Of a stretch of 64,000 bases of DNA, positions 55,300 through 64,000 are shown one piece after another. The stretch covers positions 3,773,997-3,837,996 of the forward strand of contig JACEVL010000019.1 in the NCBI GenBank assembly GCA_020284085.1, written 5' to 3'. A program made the position numbers and the translations under genes. The notes below the pieces were generated by a model. It saw nothing but the letters and a program-made list of their open reading frames with translations. It searched no databases and had not been told where the DNA came from. The DNA comes from Aporrectodea caliginosa (lineage: Eukaryota > Annelida > Clitellata > Crassiclitellata > Lumbricidae). Every line of letters begins with the position of its first letter. The first letter of the stretch is position 1.

Positions 55300-55748
55300 A
55301 GCTTAGACACCTTTCTATGACTTATATCCGGCGCTATACTCGATGTTTCGCCAACTCGATGTTTCGCCGCCACTGTTCGCTTTCTGACAGTGCCAGTCCC
55401 AAGCCTGGATAAAGGAGGAGGGCGACGCTAATGGTCTTTGTTACCACACAGCAAGTCGTTAAAAAGGAAACACACTCGATGTTTCGCCAAATCGGCAAGA
55501 CGCAACTCCGTCACTGTTCACTTTCTGACAGTGCCAGTCCCAAGCCTGGATAAAGGAGGAGGGCGATGCTATTGGTCCTTGTTACCACACAGCTAGTCGT
55601 TAAACAGAAAAACCACCACCATCGGCAAGACGAAACTCAACCACAGCTCGTAATCTGGCAACGTCAGTCCACAGCCTGTGTGATAACAAAGATTATTAGC
55701 GTCGCCCTCCTCCATTCACCGAACTTGGGACTGGCACTGCAGAATATC
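55300..55748. repeat. LINE block and three SR1 copies
   Basis: 55309-55345 LINE block (AGACACCTTTCTATGAC). Plus SR1 at 55364-55470 and 55505-55612; minus SR1 at 55677-55748. ACTCGATGTTTCGCC recurs before the first and between the plus copies. Confidence 0.75.
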
Positions 55749-55783
55749 GAACACTATAATTATTATGGTCCATATTTTCGCTA

Positions 55784-55915
55784 CGCTAAGGTGACAACGC
55801 CCTGGTAGCCAAAAGATGTCGCTAGGCACGAAACGTTGCAATATATGTTATGATTATACAATACACCTTTAAATCGTGTCTATCAAACGCTATATAAAAA
55901 AAGTTTGGTTACATC
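55784..55915 (+). mobile_element. LINE 3' end relic
   Basis: ACAACGCCCTGGTAGCC, AAAAGATGTCGCTAGGCACG, then ACACCTTTAAATCGTGTC and AAACGCTATATAAA. Confidence 0.55.
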
Positions 55916-56154
55916 GACCACTATATCTCGAGAGAATCGATAGGCCATAAAACGGTGAGAACTGTTCAAAATTAAAGAAATCGATTAATTGTCTTCAAGG
56001 GACTTTAATTATTTTTGAAAGATCGAAGTTGACCACAGATTTTAATAGGAAAAAAGATACGTCACTGATGACAAAACTGCTCTTGTTGCATTCTGATATA
56101 GTTGGTCTATACACGGATATAATAGTGAACTGAATAAAGTACTTGTATACTATA

Positions 56155-56265
56155 CAATACAATACAATACAATACAAATGCATTTGCTATAATTGCCCTC
56201 CTTCCGATGCACACAAGACAGAACATCGATGGCGCTGAGCAATCGTGAGTTAAGGACTCTACTAC
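56155..56265 (-). mobile_element. SINE body fragment with (ATACA)n
   Basis: CAATACAATACAATAC, then GAACATCGATGGCGCTGAGC and AATCGTGAGTTAAGGACT, the inverse of the 8163 SINE body. Confidence 0.6.
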
Positions 56266-56360
56266 CTTCCTACTTGCTACTTGACTAGCTATAGGCCTAC
56301 TTATTCCCAAGGAATCTATACTTAGAGTTACTAGTACCAACAGTTAGATTTTTCTGTCAC

Positions 56361-56535
56361 GTTACCTGACGTCACGCACTTCATTCACAGAAAATGGCGT
56401 CTCATCGATGCAAACAATGCGTTGAAAATTCGCTGGTTTCAGTGTCTTTATACAGTGGTAACACAGTTACAGACTTTACAGTTAGCCGTAAAATGCATTT
56501 TATTTACCTGACGTCACGCACTTCTTTCAAAGAAA
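56361..56535. repeat. Pair of short direct repeats
   Basis: TTACCTGACGTCACGCACTT at about 56364 and again at about 56503. Confidence 0.8.
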
Positions 56536-56559
56536 ATGATGATGATGACATTATCATGT

Positions 56560-57430
56560 TGGACTGGATGATGGTTGATGGATGCAGCGAACTGAAGGAC
56601 ATAGCCCAGCATCGAGAGGAGTGGCGCCATTGGACGTTAGAGTATGCACAGGGGCAGAGAACTTGAAGAAAGGTCGACGTCAACGCTACTTGCAGTAAAA
56701 AGATGTCTCTAATCACTGAATGCTGTAAATAACGTTACGATCTGCTAGGCACCTTTAAAAAGTTCGAAAGCAATGCTATATATTCTACATTTTCAGTCTT
56801 CAAGTATTAGAAGACAAAATAATTTCGTGAGGAATATTTACTTTCGTTGGATTTTAAACCCGTTTCCTTGCAAATATCTCGTCTGTTTGCTGGTATATCT
56901 CGTCTGAGTTCACTTCTGTGATGTTTGTCAACTCAACCGCGTTGAATGTTTTCGTTTTCTATTATTTTAATAATACTTGCAATAACGACCGCATGGCAGC
57001 CGACACATGGTTGGTAACAGCTAAAAACGAACTGCCTGGAATAATCCCACATGCTTCTTCTGTATTCTTTCATAAATGGATTAAGATTCCATCAAAACAA
57101 CATCTGTTGGCAAGTCTATCTCGAATGCAGTTTTATCGATCACTGTACTTCGAACATGTATGTATGTATGAGCACTTGTTATAGCGCCCCTTCAAGATTT
57201 CTACTCAGAGGCGCTCCCGACTACGGCGCGGACACTGAATCGGAGTTTCACGCGGCGGCTTGAGGTGGATTCGAACCCGCAACCCTCCGGCTTCAAGGCA
57301 CCGAACATACCCCTACACCACCGCGCCCCACAGACTCTGCATCTCCGGCTACCAATGAACTCGCCATTTTTAAAACAGTTTAGCATCTTGAACCGAGTGT
57401 CAGTATCGCTACTGGCGGCTGCTAATAGCT
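56560..57430 (+). mobile_element. LINE-derived repeat, copy 1
   Basis: Begins with an RTE-like C-terminus (GCSELKDIAQHREEWRHW), then CGACGTCAACG, AAAAGATGTCTCTAATCAC and an ACCTTTAAAAAG block with ATGCTATATATTC. It continues through TGTTTGTCAACTCAACCGCG and AACAGCTAAAAACGAACTGC to CTACCAATGAACTCGCCATT. The same order is found at 62860-64000. A SINE interrupts it at 57157-57330. Confidence 0.75.
57157..57330 (-). mobile_element. SINE, second unit only, internally deleted
   Basis: GAGCACTTGTTATAGCGCCC, CAGAGGCGCTCCCGACTAC, inverse B box GGATTCGAACCCGCAACC. It lacks the part with the GCAATTGCGAGTGAAGG sequence. Confidence 0.85.
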
Positions 57431-57924
57431 GGCTGGCCGTATTGAGTTTTCTGATCCAGCGACAGACACATTTACATCAACTGTCTGTTTTGGAAAATGT
57501 GAGCCTTTCCCCTGCATTTTTACGAGGCTACTTGCTAACTTACTTACCTACTCACTCAACCACTATGGATAGCAACTGAACAATACAGCTTTATATCGAC
57601 GTCAATGTCAATGTTCCCAACCACTTTCAGAGCCAGGAACCCTAACTGAATTGACTCACTCAATCAACGGCACTTGGACTTAATTTCATTTATTGACTTT
57701 CCAATTAGTTCTTTAATGAAGAGAAACGTTCCTTTAATTCAGTCGCAGTGTTGCAACTATTTCTATACTACTTTTGGTCTTAGAGATAGTTCAGTGTTTT
57801 AGCTGTGGGTGGGGGATTTAACTCCCATTGTTCATCTTCTTACCCCTAAGTTCCTGAAAAGATTATGGGCTCAGTGACCTTATCTATTTACTAAAGCTTT
57901 CACAAGTGAAAGTGAAATTAACTG
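57431..57924. other. No gene recognised
   Basis: A short CTTACTTACCTACTCACTC run at 57536-57560. Otherwise nothing supported. Confidence 0.4.
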
Positions 57925-58200
57925 GATGCAGAGCTTAACTACATCTTATGGCAACAAAGGCCATTGACACAAACATAAATAATAAAAAAAATTCTTTAAT
58001 GAAGCGCCTGACAAACGCACTGCGCTGTACATTTACATGTTATGCAATTGAAACAATCTTAACTACTAACAGAACAGACAGCCTTCAATACACGGCGCTA
58101 ATAGCAGCCTACAAAGCATATCGGCCCAACGGAGGCTCGAACTCGGTACCTCTCGGTCTCTGTGCCAGATGTTATCCAATGCGCTATCGGCCCCCCCCTT
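57925..58200 (-). mobile_element. LINE tail and tRNA-derived SINE
   Basis: 57928-57975: inverse LINE tail (ACATCTTATGGCAACAAAGG). 58000-58200: minus SINE of the 24480 family (ACGGCGCTAATAGCAGCCTA, GGCTCGAACTCGGTACCTC, GCGCTATCGGCC). Confidence 0.7.
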
Positions 58201-58234
58201 AGAGTTTAGAGTAATAATACGTTGGTTGGTTAGT

Positions 58235-58597
58235 TGCTATTTAACGACACTGTGTCATAACAAAGATGATTAGCATCGCCCTCCTCCTTTCTCAAGGCTT
58301 GGGACTGGCACTGCGAGAGATCAAGCAGTTAGTTAGCTGCTGTTTAATGACACTGCAGAAGGCCTACTTGGACACCTTTACATCGCTTTCAACTGACGCT
58401 ATATGACCCGTATTTTCTGTAACGTTACCCTGAGTAATATAGTTTCAGTTTAACGACGCTGTGTGATAACAAAGATCATCATTAGCGTCGCCCTACTTAC
58501 TGTTTGCACTCTGTCAGTGCCAGTCCCAAACCTGAATAAAAGAGGAGGGCGACGCTTATGATCTTTGTTGTCACACAGTGTCGTTAAACTGAAATTA
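58235..58597. repeat. Cluster of three SR1 copies and a LINE block
   Basis: Minus SR1 at 58235-58330 and 58440-58495 (partial), plus SR1 at 58490-58597, so two are head to head. LINE block at 58372-58410. Confidence 0.75.
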
Positions 58598-58699
58598 CTA
58601 CCAAGCACCAAGCGTTGCAATTTGTAATGATATGTAACACACCTTTAAATCGTTTAAATCAGATGCTATATATAAAATCGTTTCGTTGAATCGACAATT

Positions 58700-59707
58700 T
58701 ATTTCAGAATGAAGTGTATAGGTTAGTTAAGATAATCAATAATGGTAAAATGTTGTAATTGGATATTTTAAGTTTGTTCCTGTGAATAGTTTTGTTTCTT
58801 AGTTATAACTATAAATATTTAATTAGTCTTTTATTAATACATTTTTATATTTTTGAAGTAAATAATGCATTATTGTGATTCACAAGTTGTAACTGGATTA
58901 TTATACTTTGATTTGGGTTATATGTGTGCGTTTTGGTTGCTGAAACACTCTTAGATAATATCTTTTCAATTGTTAATTTTTAAATATGTTATGTCATATA
59001 ACATTTATAAAAACATTCTGATGTTATAAAATTATAAATATTAATTATTGGTTAATGAATATCGATATTGCCATATTACTATTATGCAATGTTGGTTGCA
59101 ATGTTGGTTGCAATGCTGGTTACTATTATTCAACTTTGGTTCTTCAGTATTATACATTACAAATGGTTTGGTTTGGTGGCTGTATCAGAGTGGCTGCTGT
59201 GTTGCATAGTATTGCAGTACTGTGTTGCAATGCTGGTTACTGAAATAGCTATAGACAACTTCTTTTCAACTGTTGATTTTTGTTTAAAATATGTTATGTC
59301 ATAATAATAAGAACCCGATGTTAGAAAATTATAAACATTACTTATTGATTAATGAATATTCATATTACAATATTACTATCATTCAACTTTGGTTCTTCAA
59401 TATTGCATATGGCTTGGTTAATGTACATGAACAGTTTAAAGGAATACCTTAATCAATTATAATACATGTATGCTTTGTTAGTTAATGAAATTTGCCAGGA
59501 CATAATAATCACAGACAGTATGAGATGAAATACTTTATGTTGCAAAAATGTTGAATATTAGTGAAATTGTAAAGCTCCGTTTCGACACCTTTAATGGTGC
59601 TGTTCGGATGCTATAGGTTTCTTGTTCTGATTGTATTGTATATTTTCTGTATTGTCGTCAACGGCCTTTGATGTCATAGGACGACGTTAAACTGTGGTCA
59701 AATAATA
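58700..59707 (+). mobile_element. 5'-truncated LINE, second copy of the 11292 family
   Basis: Starts in the last codons (TTTCAGAATGAAGTGTATAG, compare 11800) and runs through the 3' UTR to GTCGTCAACGGCC, GGACGACGTTAAAC. Flanked by ATCGACAATT at 58690-58699 and 59708-59717. The 3' UTRs of the two copies are clearly diverged, so they come from different source elements. Confidence 0.88.
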
Positions 59708-59722
59708 ATCGACAATTGCATT

Positions 59723-60100
59723 TAAATTTAAATATTTGTGTATGATTAATGACTATTTAAGTCAGTTGATTGTTTGTTTGATTGTTTGATTATTTGATTA
59801 CTTTTGTTTTGTTTGGTTCTGCATGTAAATAGGATGGCATGTTATTGTAGAAAACGAAAAATTATGTAAATACTTGTATAAAAATGTTGGAAAAAGAGCC
59901 TAAAGGCCATAAAAGAGCCAGAGAAGGCTATCAAAATGACTTAAAAATCATTAAAATCATTTAAGGAAAAAAAAGAAAAAAAAGATATAATAAAAAAGCC
60001 TATGTGCAAAAATTTAAAGGAAATAAAGAAGAAAACCATTCAAAGACGTCAGCGGCCATAGAAGCCATAAGACGTCGTTAAACTCTTGAAAAGAAGAAAA
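59723..60100 (+). mobile_element. Retroposon inserted beside the previous LINE's target repeat
   Basis: Flanked by GACAATTGCATT at 59711-59722 and 60101-60112. The 3' end is GACGTCAGCGGCC, AAGACGTCGTTAAAC and an A-rich tail. The 5' portion includes GATTGTTTGATTATTTGATT. No coding domain recognised. Confidence 0.75.
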
Positions 60101-60112
60101 GACAATTGCATT

Positions 60113-61089
60113 ATGGTTATTAGATCATAAAACGGCGAGAACTGTTCAAAGTAAAAAAATTGATGAATTGCTCTAAAATAACATTAATTGTTTTGAAAGG
60201 TCTAAGTTGACCCAAGACGGGAAGGGAGGGGAAGGCAGAGGAGGGGCACAGGGACTACACTCATTTCTTTTCAGTAGATGACGCTCCTATCGTATACGAT
60301 ATAAAAAGCAATGTAACCGTCTTAGGATGGGCAAATGTCTAGTATACATTTAAGTCTATAAACGTGACTGTTTACGGTTATTTTGTGGCTAATAGGATCT
60401 CTTTTCGATGGCTTTAAGGTTCTTTTCGGTGGCCATTGTGGCTCTTTTCCAGTGGCCGTAAATTAAAAGAGCCTATCTGGCAACGGAATAGAGCCATGAA
60501 GGCTATAGACAAAACCTCAATGAAGAGGCCTTATGTCTTAATTATTGGCGACTGGATGGATCCAGAGTTTTACATCATATGGCATCAAAAGCAGTTGACG
60601 ACGACTTAACCATAGAACACATTCAATTAGCAACTGAGCGTAAATTATGAACGTAAATTATGATTATTATAGTCCAACTGTAACTCTAATTTAAGGTGTC
60701 TAACGTTAAAGAACTTTATTCATACATGCATGTGGATATTATATCTCCAACTTTAATGAATTAGATAATGTGTTAATATTTCGCCCTTGAACGTAATTTT
60801 TGTGGTATAGCATTATAGTACGAGTAGCTTTCAATAGCGTGTGAAAACGTAGTAAGTGGTTATCATAGAAATATAACGACTTAATTCAATCAATCAACTT
60901 CGTTGACATTGTGGTAATTAATCTGACATAGACGCAACTTAAACAGGCAATATAACTGTTGAGGGCATTCTGGAGACAGTCACAGAGCAGAGATTAAATA
61001 TGTTAGTAGACGCGGTTATAAAGAATACGTGATATATACATGTAGTTACGGTGATCTTTAATTGGTGATGTGAAGTTATGTAGTAGTGG
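60113..61089. other. No gene; LINE tail at 60548-60612
   Basis: 60120-60150 has ACGGCGAGAACTGTTCAAAG. 60548-60612 is an inverse LINE tail (TTTTACATCATATGGCATC, AAAGCAGTTGACGACG). The rest is unrecognised. Confidence 0.5.
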
Positions 61090-61405
61090 TTTCAGTTTAA
61101 CGACACTGTGTGATAACAAAGATCATTAGCGTCGCCCTCCTCCTTTACCCAGGCTTGGGACTGGCACGTCCAGAGTTAGAGCAGTGGCAGAGTTTGCCTT
61201 CATCAACTGTGATGGGTTTATTTAAAGGTGTAGTTGTTGGAAAATAAAAGTAAAAGGCGTGCTAGATAATTCTAAGAATTCATAGGAGTCGCTATAAAGA
61301 TGGATTTGAACTTGATGTGCATAATCTGTAATCGTAATCGTAAACCCCAGATTTCTAAAGCGTCAGGGCATCTGCTTATTCACGAGCACTGCATCGTATC
61401 AAAGG
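61090..61405 (-). repeat. SR1 copy and SR2 copy
   Basis: SR1 at 61090-61190 (GTTTAACGACACTGTGTGAT to GGCACGTCCAGAG). SR2 at 61322-61405 (TAATCGTAATCGTAAACCCC, TTCACGAGCACTGC). Confidence 0.7.
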
Positions 61406-61536
61406 CTTTTACACAAAGCGATGCCTTGTGGATGTCCGAATTCGGTTGCTATATCGATTAGACAAAGTAGACAGATAAATAATTATTCATTAAATTAAAA
61501 TCGATCTCTTGTATATGTAGCGTGTGTGTGTAGTTC

Positions 61537-61690
61537 CTTTTTAGCGACTAGCTGTGTGGTAACAAAGACCATTAGCGTCGCCCTCCTCCTTTATCCAGGC
61601 TTGGGACTGGCACTGTCAGAAAGCGTGTGTGTCCACAGTTTAACGGCAGCTTATGACAACATAAAGCGAACAGTGGCGGAGTATATGTAG
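61537..61690 (-). repeat. SR1 copy interrupted by a 38-bp LINE tail
   Basis: SR1 at 61537-61624 continues at 61664 (AAGCGAACAGTGGCGGAG). Between lies an inverse LINE tail, 61625-61662, flanked by AAAGC at 61620-61624 and 61663-61667. Confidence 0.85.
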
Positions 61691-61699
61691 CATTAAGAG

Positions 61700-62205
61700 G
61701 GACCGTTTTAAAGGTTTCTAAGGAAAGCTTTTAAGCAATTGATTACCTTGTTTCATGCTAAAATAAAGTCGATTCAATATGTTTTAAAGGTGTCTAAGGA
61801 AGGCTCTGCTACAATTCGGCGGACGAGCAGCTGTCTATGACAATTACAGTTACAATGAAGTAGTTCGTAATGAGTAGGGACCACTTCGATGGCTTTTCAC
61901 GCATTAACCTTTTGAATGGCACCTTTTAATTTATAAAGCATGAAGTTTTCATTCATACTCTTTTAGTGCTATACTTTCTCTTTAACGACCCTGCGTTATA
62001 ACAAAGAAGATTAGCCTCGCCCTCCTCCATTTTTGACTGGCACTACCTGAGTACGGGTAGAGGCGGAATTTAAAAGACATATGCAAGAGGTGTTGGCTGT
62101 TTCAGTTGCTTGATTTGGTTTTAGGTTGGATGACTGCTTTTCCACGGCACTGTGTCATAACAAGGATGACACCACAGTACGAGTAGAGGCGGAGTTAATT
62201 AGCAT
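61700..62205 (-). repeat. LINE blocks and two SR1 remnants
   Basis: TTTTAAAGGTTTCTAAGG at 61708 and TTTTAAAGGTGTCTAAGG at 61780. SR1 remnants at 61978-62065 and 62136-62200; the second lacks the CGCCCTCCTCC core. Confidence 0.6.
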
Positions 62206-62345
62206 TTAAAGGCATCTTGTGGTTGCCGTGTATATTAACGACGCTCTTAACTTACACATCCTGTGCTATCACTCCTATGTTTTCCTCCTAAAGTTTTATC
62301 GAAAAAGCAATTTAAAGGTTTTGAAGCAGATTGTTTGTAACATTT

Positions 62346-62392
62346 TTAGAAGTAGCCAATGTCTGACAATGTCAGACATTGGTTACTTCTAA
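62346..62392. repeat. 47-bp near-perfect hairpin
   Basis: 23-bp arms (AGAAGTAGCCAATGTCTGAC and inverse) with one mismatch and a single-base centre. Confidence 0.92.
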
Positions 62393-62570
62393 TTTATAGA
62401 TCGTGAAGTATTCACTCATGCTGTCTGAGTGCTGTACTTTCTCCTTGACAACCCTGTATTATAGCAAAGATGATTTATAAAGATTTATAAAGTAGTTCAT
62501 CTCATACTGTCTGTGATTATATATTTTTTAAATTTATTATTATTTATTTATTTAATCTGGATTGGATTGG

Positions 62571-62703
62571 ATCCAGAGTTTAACGACAGCTTATGACAAC
62601 ATAGGCCGTTGCCGTCGACAAAGATTAGTATGGCATATTACAGCTCAATCTCTCTGGATATGTAGCATCGGTAAAAAGACGTTTAAAAGGTGTCTAAAGA
62701 GAT
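62571..62703 (-). mobile_element. LINE 3' end with both conserved blocks
   Basis: GAGTTTAACGACAGC, CATAGGCCGTTGCCGTCGAC, then GTTTAAAAGGTGTCTAAAG. A short relic holding only the terminal 130 bp. Confidence 0.65.
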
Positions 62704-62859
62704 CTAGGCTGCAGGGGCCGTTAACGCGACCTTCATTTCAAATGGTGGCAGTAATCTTAAAGCAATATGTGGCATGATACGGATCAAAGACATGGATAAA
62801 CATTGAGAAAGAGGATATAAGAAGGCTATTAGAAGTAGACGGATGCTTTCTTATTGGAT

Positions 62860-64000
62860 GATGATGGTAGGTGGATACAGCAAACTGAAGGAGAAAGCCC
62901 ATCATCGAGAGGAGTGACGCCAATGCAGGCTAGAATCTGCCGAGGGGTAGAGAACTTGAAGAAAGGTCGACGTCAACGGTCCCGGAAGCCAAAAGATGTC
63001 GCTAATCACTGAATATTGTATTGTATTGTATTGTATTTGTATTTGAACACTTGTTATAGCGCCTCTACCAGATTTCCCATTCAGAGGCGCTTCGACTACT
63101 GCGCGAACGCTGAATCGGAGTTTCACGCCGAAGCGCATGAGCAATTGCGAGTGAAGGACTTGCCCAGGGTCCCTACGCGGCGACTTTGAGGTGGATTCGA
63201 ACCCGCAACCCTCCAGCTGCAAGGCACCGAACATACCCCTAAACCACCGCGCCCCAGTATATTGTGTTGTGTTGTGTGTTGTATTGTACTCCACGTTTAT
63301 AATGCGACCGAGCCACCCACAGTAAAGATCCGAGAAATTAATCTCTGATAAACCGACCCGACCGGGAAGCGAACCCGGGGCGCCGGCGCGGCGAGCGGAC
63401 ACCAACCCACTCGGCCACTCAGGATCCCTAATACTTTGAATATTGATAATGACGCTACGATCTGAAAGACACCTTTAAACATCTGTTAACCGACGCTATA
63501 TATCTTCGACATTTTCAATAGCTTCAACTATAATTCTGGTTATCTTTTTGGTCGGAACATCCCATCGATGCCAAATTTCATTCGGAAAGAATGTGAACCG
63601 TTATTGGATTTTTATCGTCTATCGTCTCGTCTATTTGTAGAAAAATTGCGTCCGAGTCCGTTTCTCTGATGCTTGTCAAGTAAACAGCGAGGAATATTCC
63701 AGTTTTCGACATTTGTAATAACCTCCACCACATGATTGTTGGCTACAACTAAAAACGAACAGTCCGCAGTTTCAGCGTGCTTCTACTTAAAGCCTTCAGA
63801 ACTTAACTATAAAGATTCTATTAACGCAACACCTGTTTCCAAGATATTCGAGGGTGTAGTCTAATCGAACGCAATACTTTGAATATGTAGAGCTTGCATC
63901 ATCGTCTACCAATGAACACGCCATTCTTCAGACAGTTTACCATTTTAAGGCAATCTTCAATATCGCTCATAGTAACTGCATGTAGCTGAAGGGCCGCTTG
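62860..64000 (+). mobile_element. LINE-derived repeat, copy 2 (runs off the window)
   Basis: Same order of words as 56560-57430: GATGATGGTAGGTGGATAC, CATCGAGAGGAGTGACGCC, AGGTCGACGTCAACGG, AAAAGATGTCGCTAATCAC, AGACACCTTTAAACATC, GACGCTATATATC, then CAACTAAAAACGAACAG and CTACCAATGAACACGCCATT. The RTE-like coding end is more decayed than in copy 1. Interrupted by the SINE at 63013-63428. Confidence 0.75.
63013..63428 (-). mobile_element. Dimeric tRNA-derived SINE, full length
   Basis: Tail (TGTAT)n at 63015-63035, second unit to about 63256 (inverse B box GGATTCGAACCCGCAACC), first unit to 63428 (AGCGAACCCGGGGC, CTCGGCCACTCAGGATCC). The most complete copy in the window. Confidence 0.9.

Overview
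This is a eukaryotic, animal genomic window. The only gene I can support is a two-exon Hox gene on the minus strand: exon 1 at 45122-44561, exon 2 with the homeobox at 36760-36486, and a 7.8 kb intron. Its YPWM hexapeptide, Antp/Ubx-type homeodomain and the IKELN stretch directly after the homeodomain (UbdA-type peptide) place it in the Ubx/abd-A class. The KKER...IKELN form and the short YPWM-homeodomain linker with GPNS fit the lophotrochozoan Lox2/Lox4 genes, so a mollusc, annelid, brachiopod or relative is the most likely source. I cannot name the species. No second Hox gene is visible in 64 kb, and the surroundings are very rich in transposons and microsatellites, so this is not a compact Hox cluster.

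Everything else I can identify is repeat. (1) Non-LTR retrotransposon (LINE) remains: an RNase H-bearing 3' end with target duplication (11292-12787), a second copy (58700-59707), an RTE-like reverse transcriptase relic (54250-55265, minus), several C-terminal fragments, and many bare 3' tails sharing a hairpin-like GTCGTC...GACGAC-GTTAAAC ending. (2) tRNA-derived SINEs of several families, including a dimeric one (45769-46178 and copies). (3) About 20 copies of a short repeat, here called SR1, with the core GGAGGAGGGCGACGCTAATG. (4) DNA transposons. Five TTAA-flanked piggyBac-like elements are called TTAA-A to TTAA-E; D still encodes a piggyBac transposase C-terminus. Six hAT elements have 8-bp target duplications (one weak), one of them with transposase remnants. 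(5) Microsatellites and minisatellites, many starting exactly at the 3' tail of a retroposon.

Layout: 1-11 kb, LINE tails, SR1 copies and microsatellites; 11-13 kb, truncated LINE; 13.4-14.1 kb, CpG-rich unique block; 14-25 kb, SINEs, a hAT MITE and long simple repeats; 25.3-26.9 kb, a SINE split by a hAT that is itself split by a TTAA element; 29.7-35.7 kb, TTAA and hAT elements; 36.1-45.1 kb, the Hox gene; 45.5-64 kb, SINEs, a 0.4-kb inverted repeat, a ZMYM1-like hAT, the LINE RT relic and nested LINE insertions.

The most striking structure is in the Hox intron. A 2155-bp TTAA element (42055-44209) carries eleven units of about 151 bp. Each unit has a YY1/PHO-type motif (GCCGCCATCTT, seven exact and four with one change), and most also have an ERR/FTZ-F1-type motif (TGACCTTGA or a close variant). 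Three units are inverted relative to the other eight. YY1's fly homologue PHO recruits Polycomb at Hox loci, so a mobile element delivering an ordered array of such sites into a Ubx-class intron is a testable candidate for a transposon-derived regulatory or Polycomb-response element. That function is inference; the array, the terminal repeats and the target duplication are visible in the sequence.
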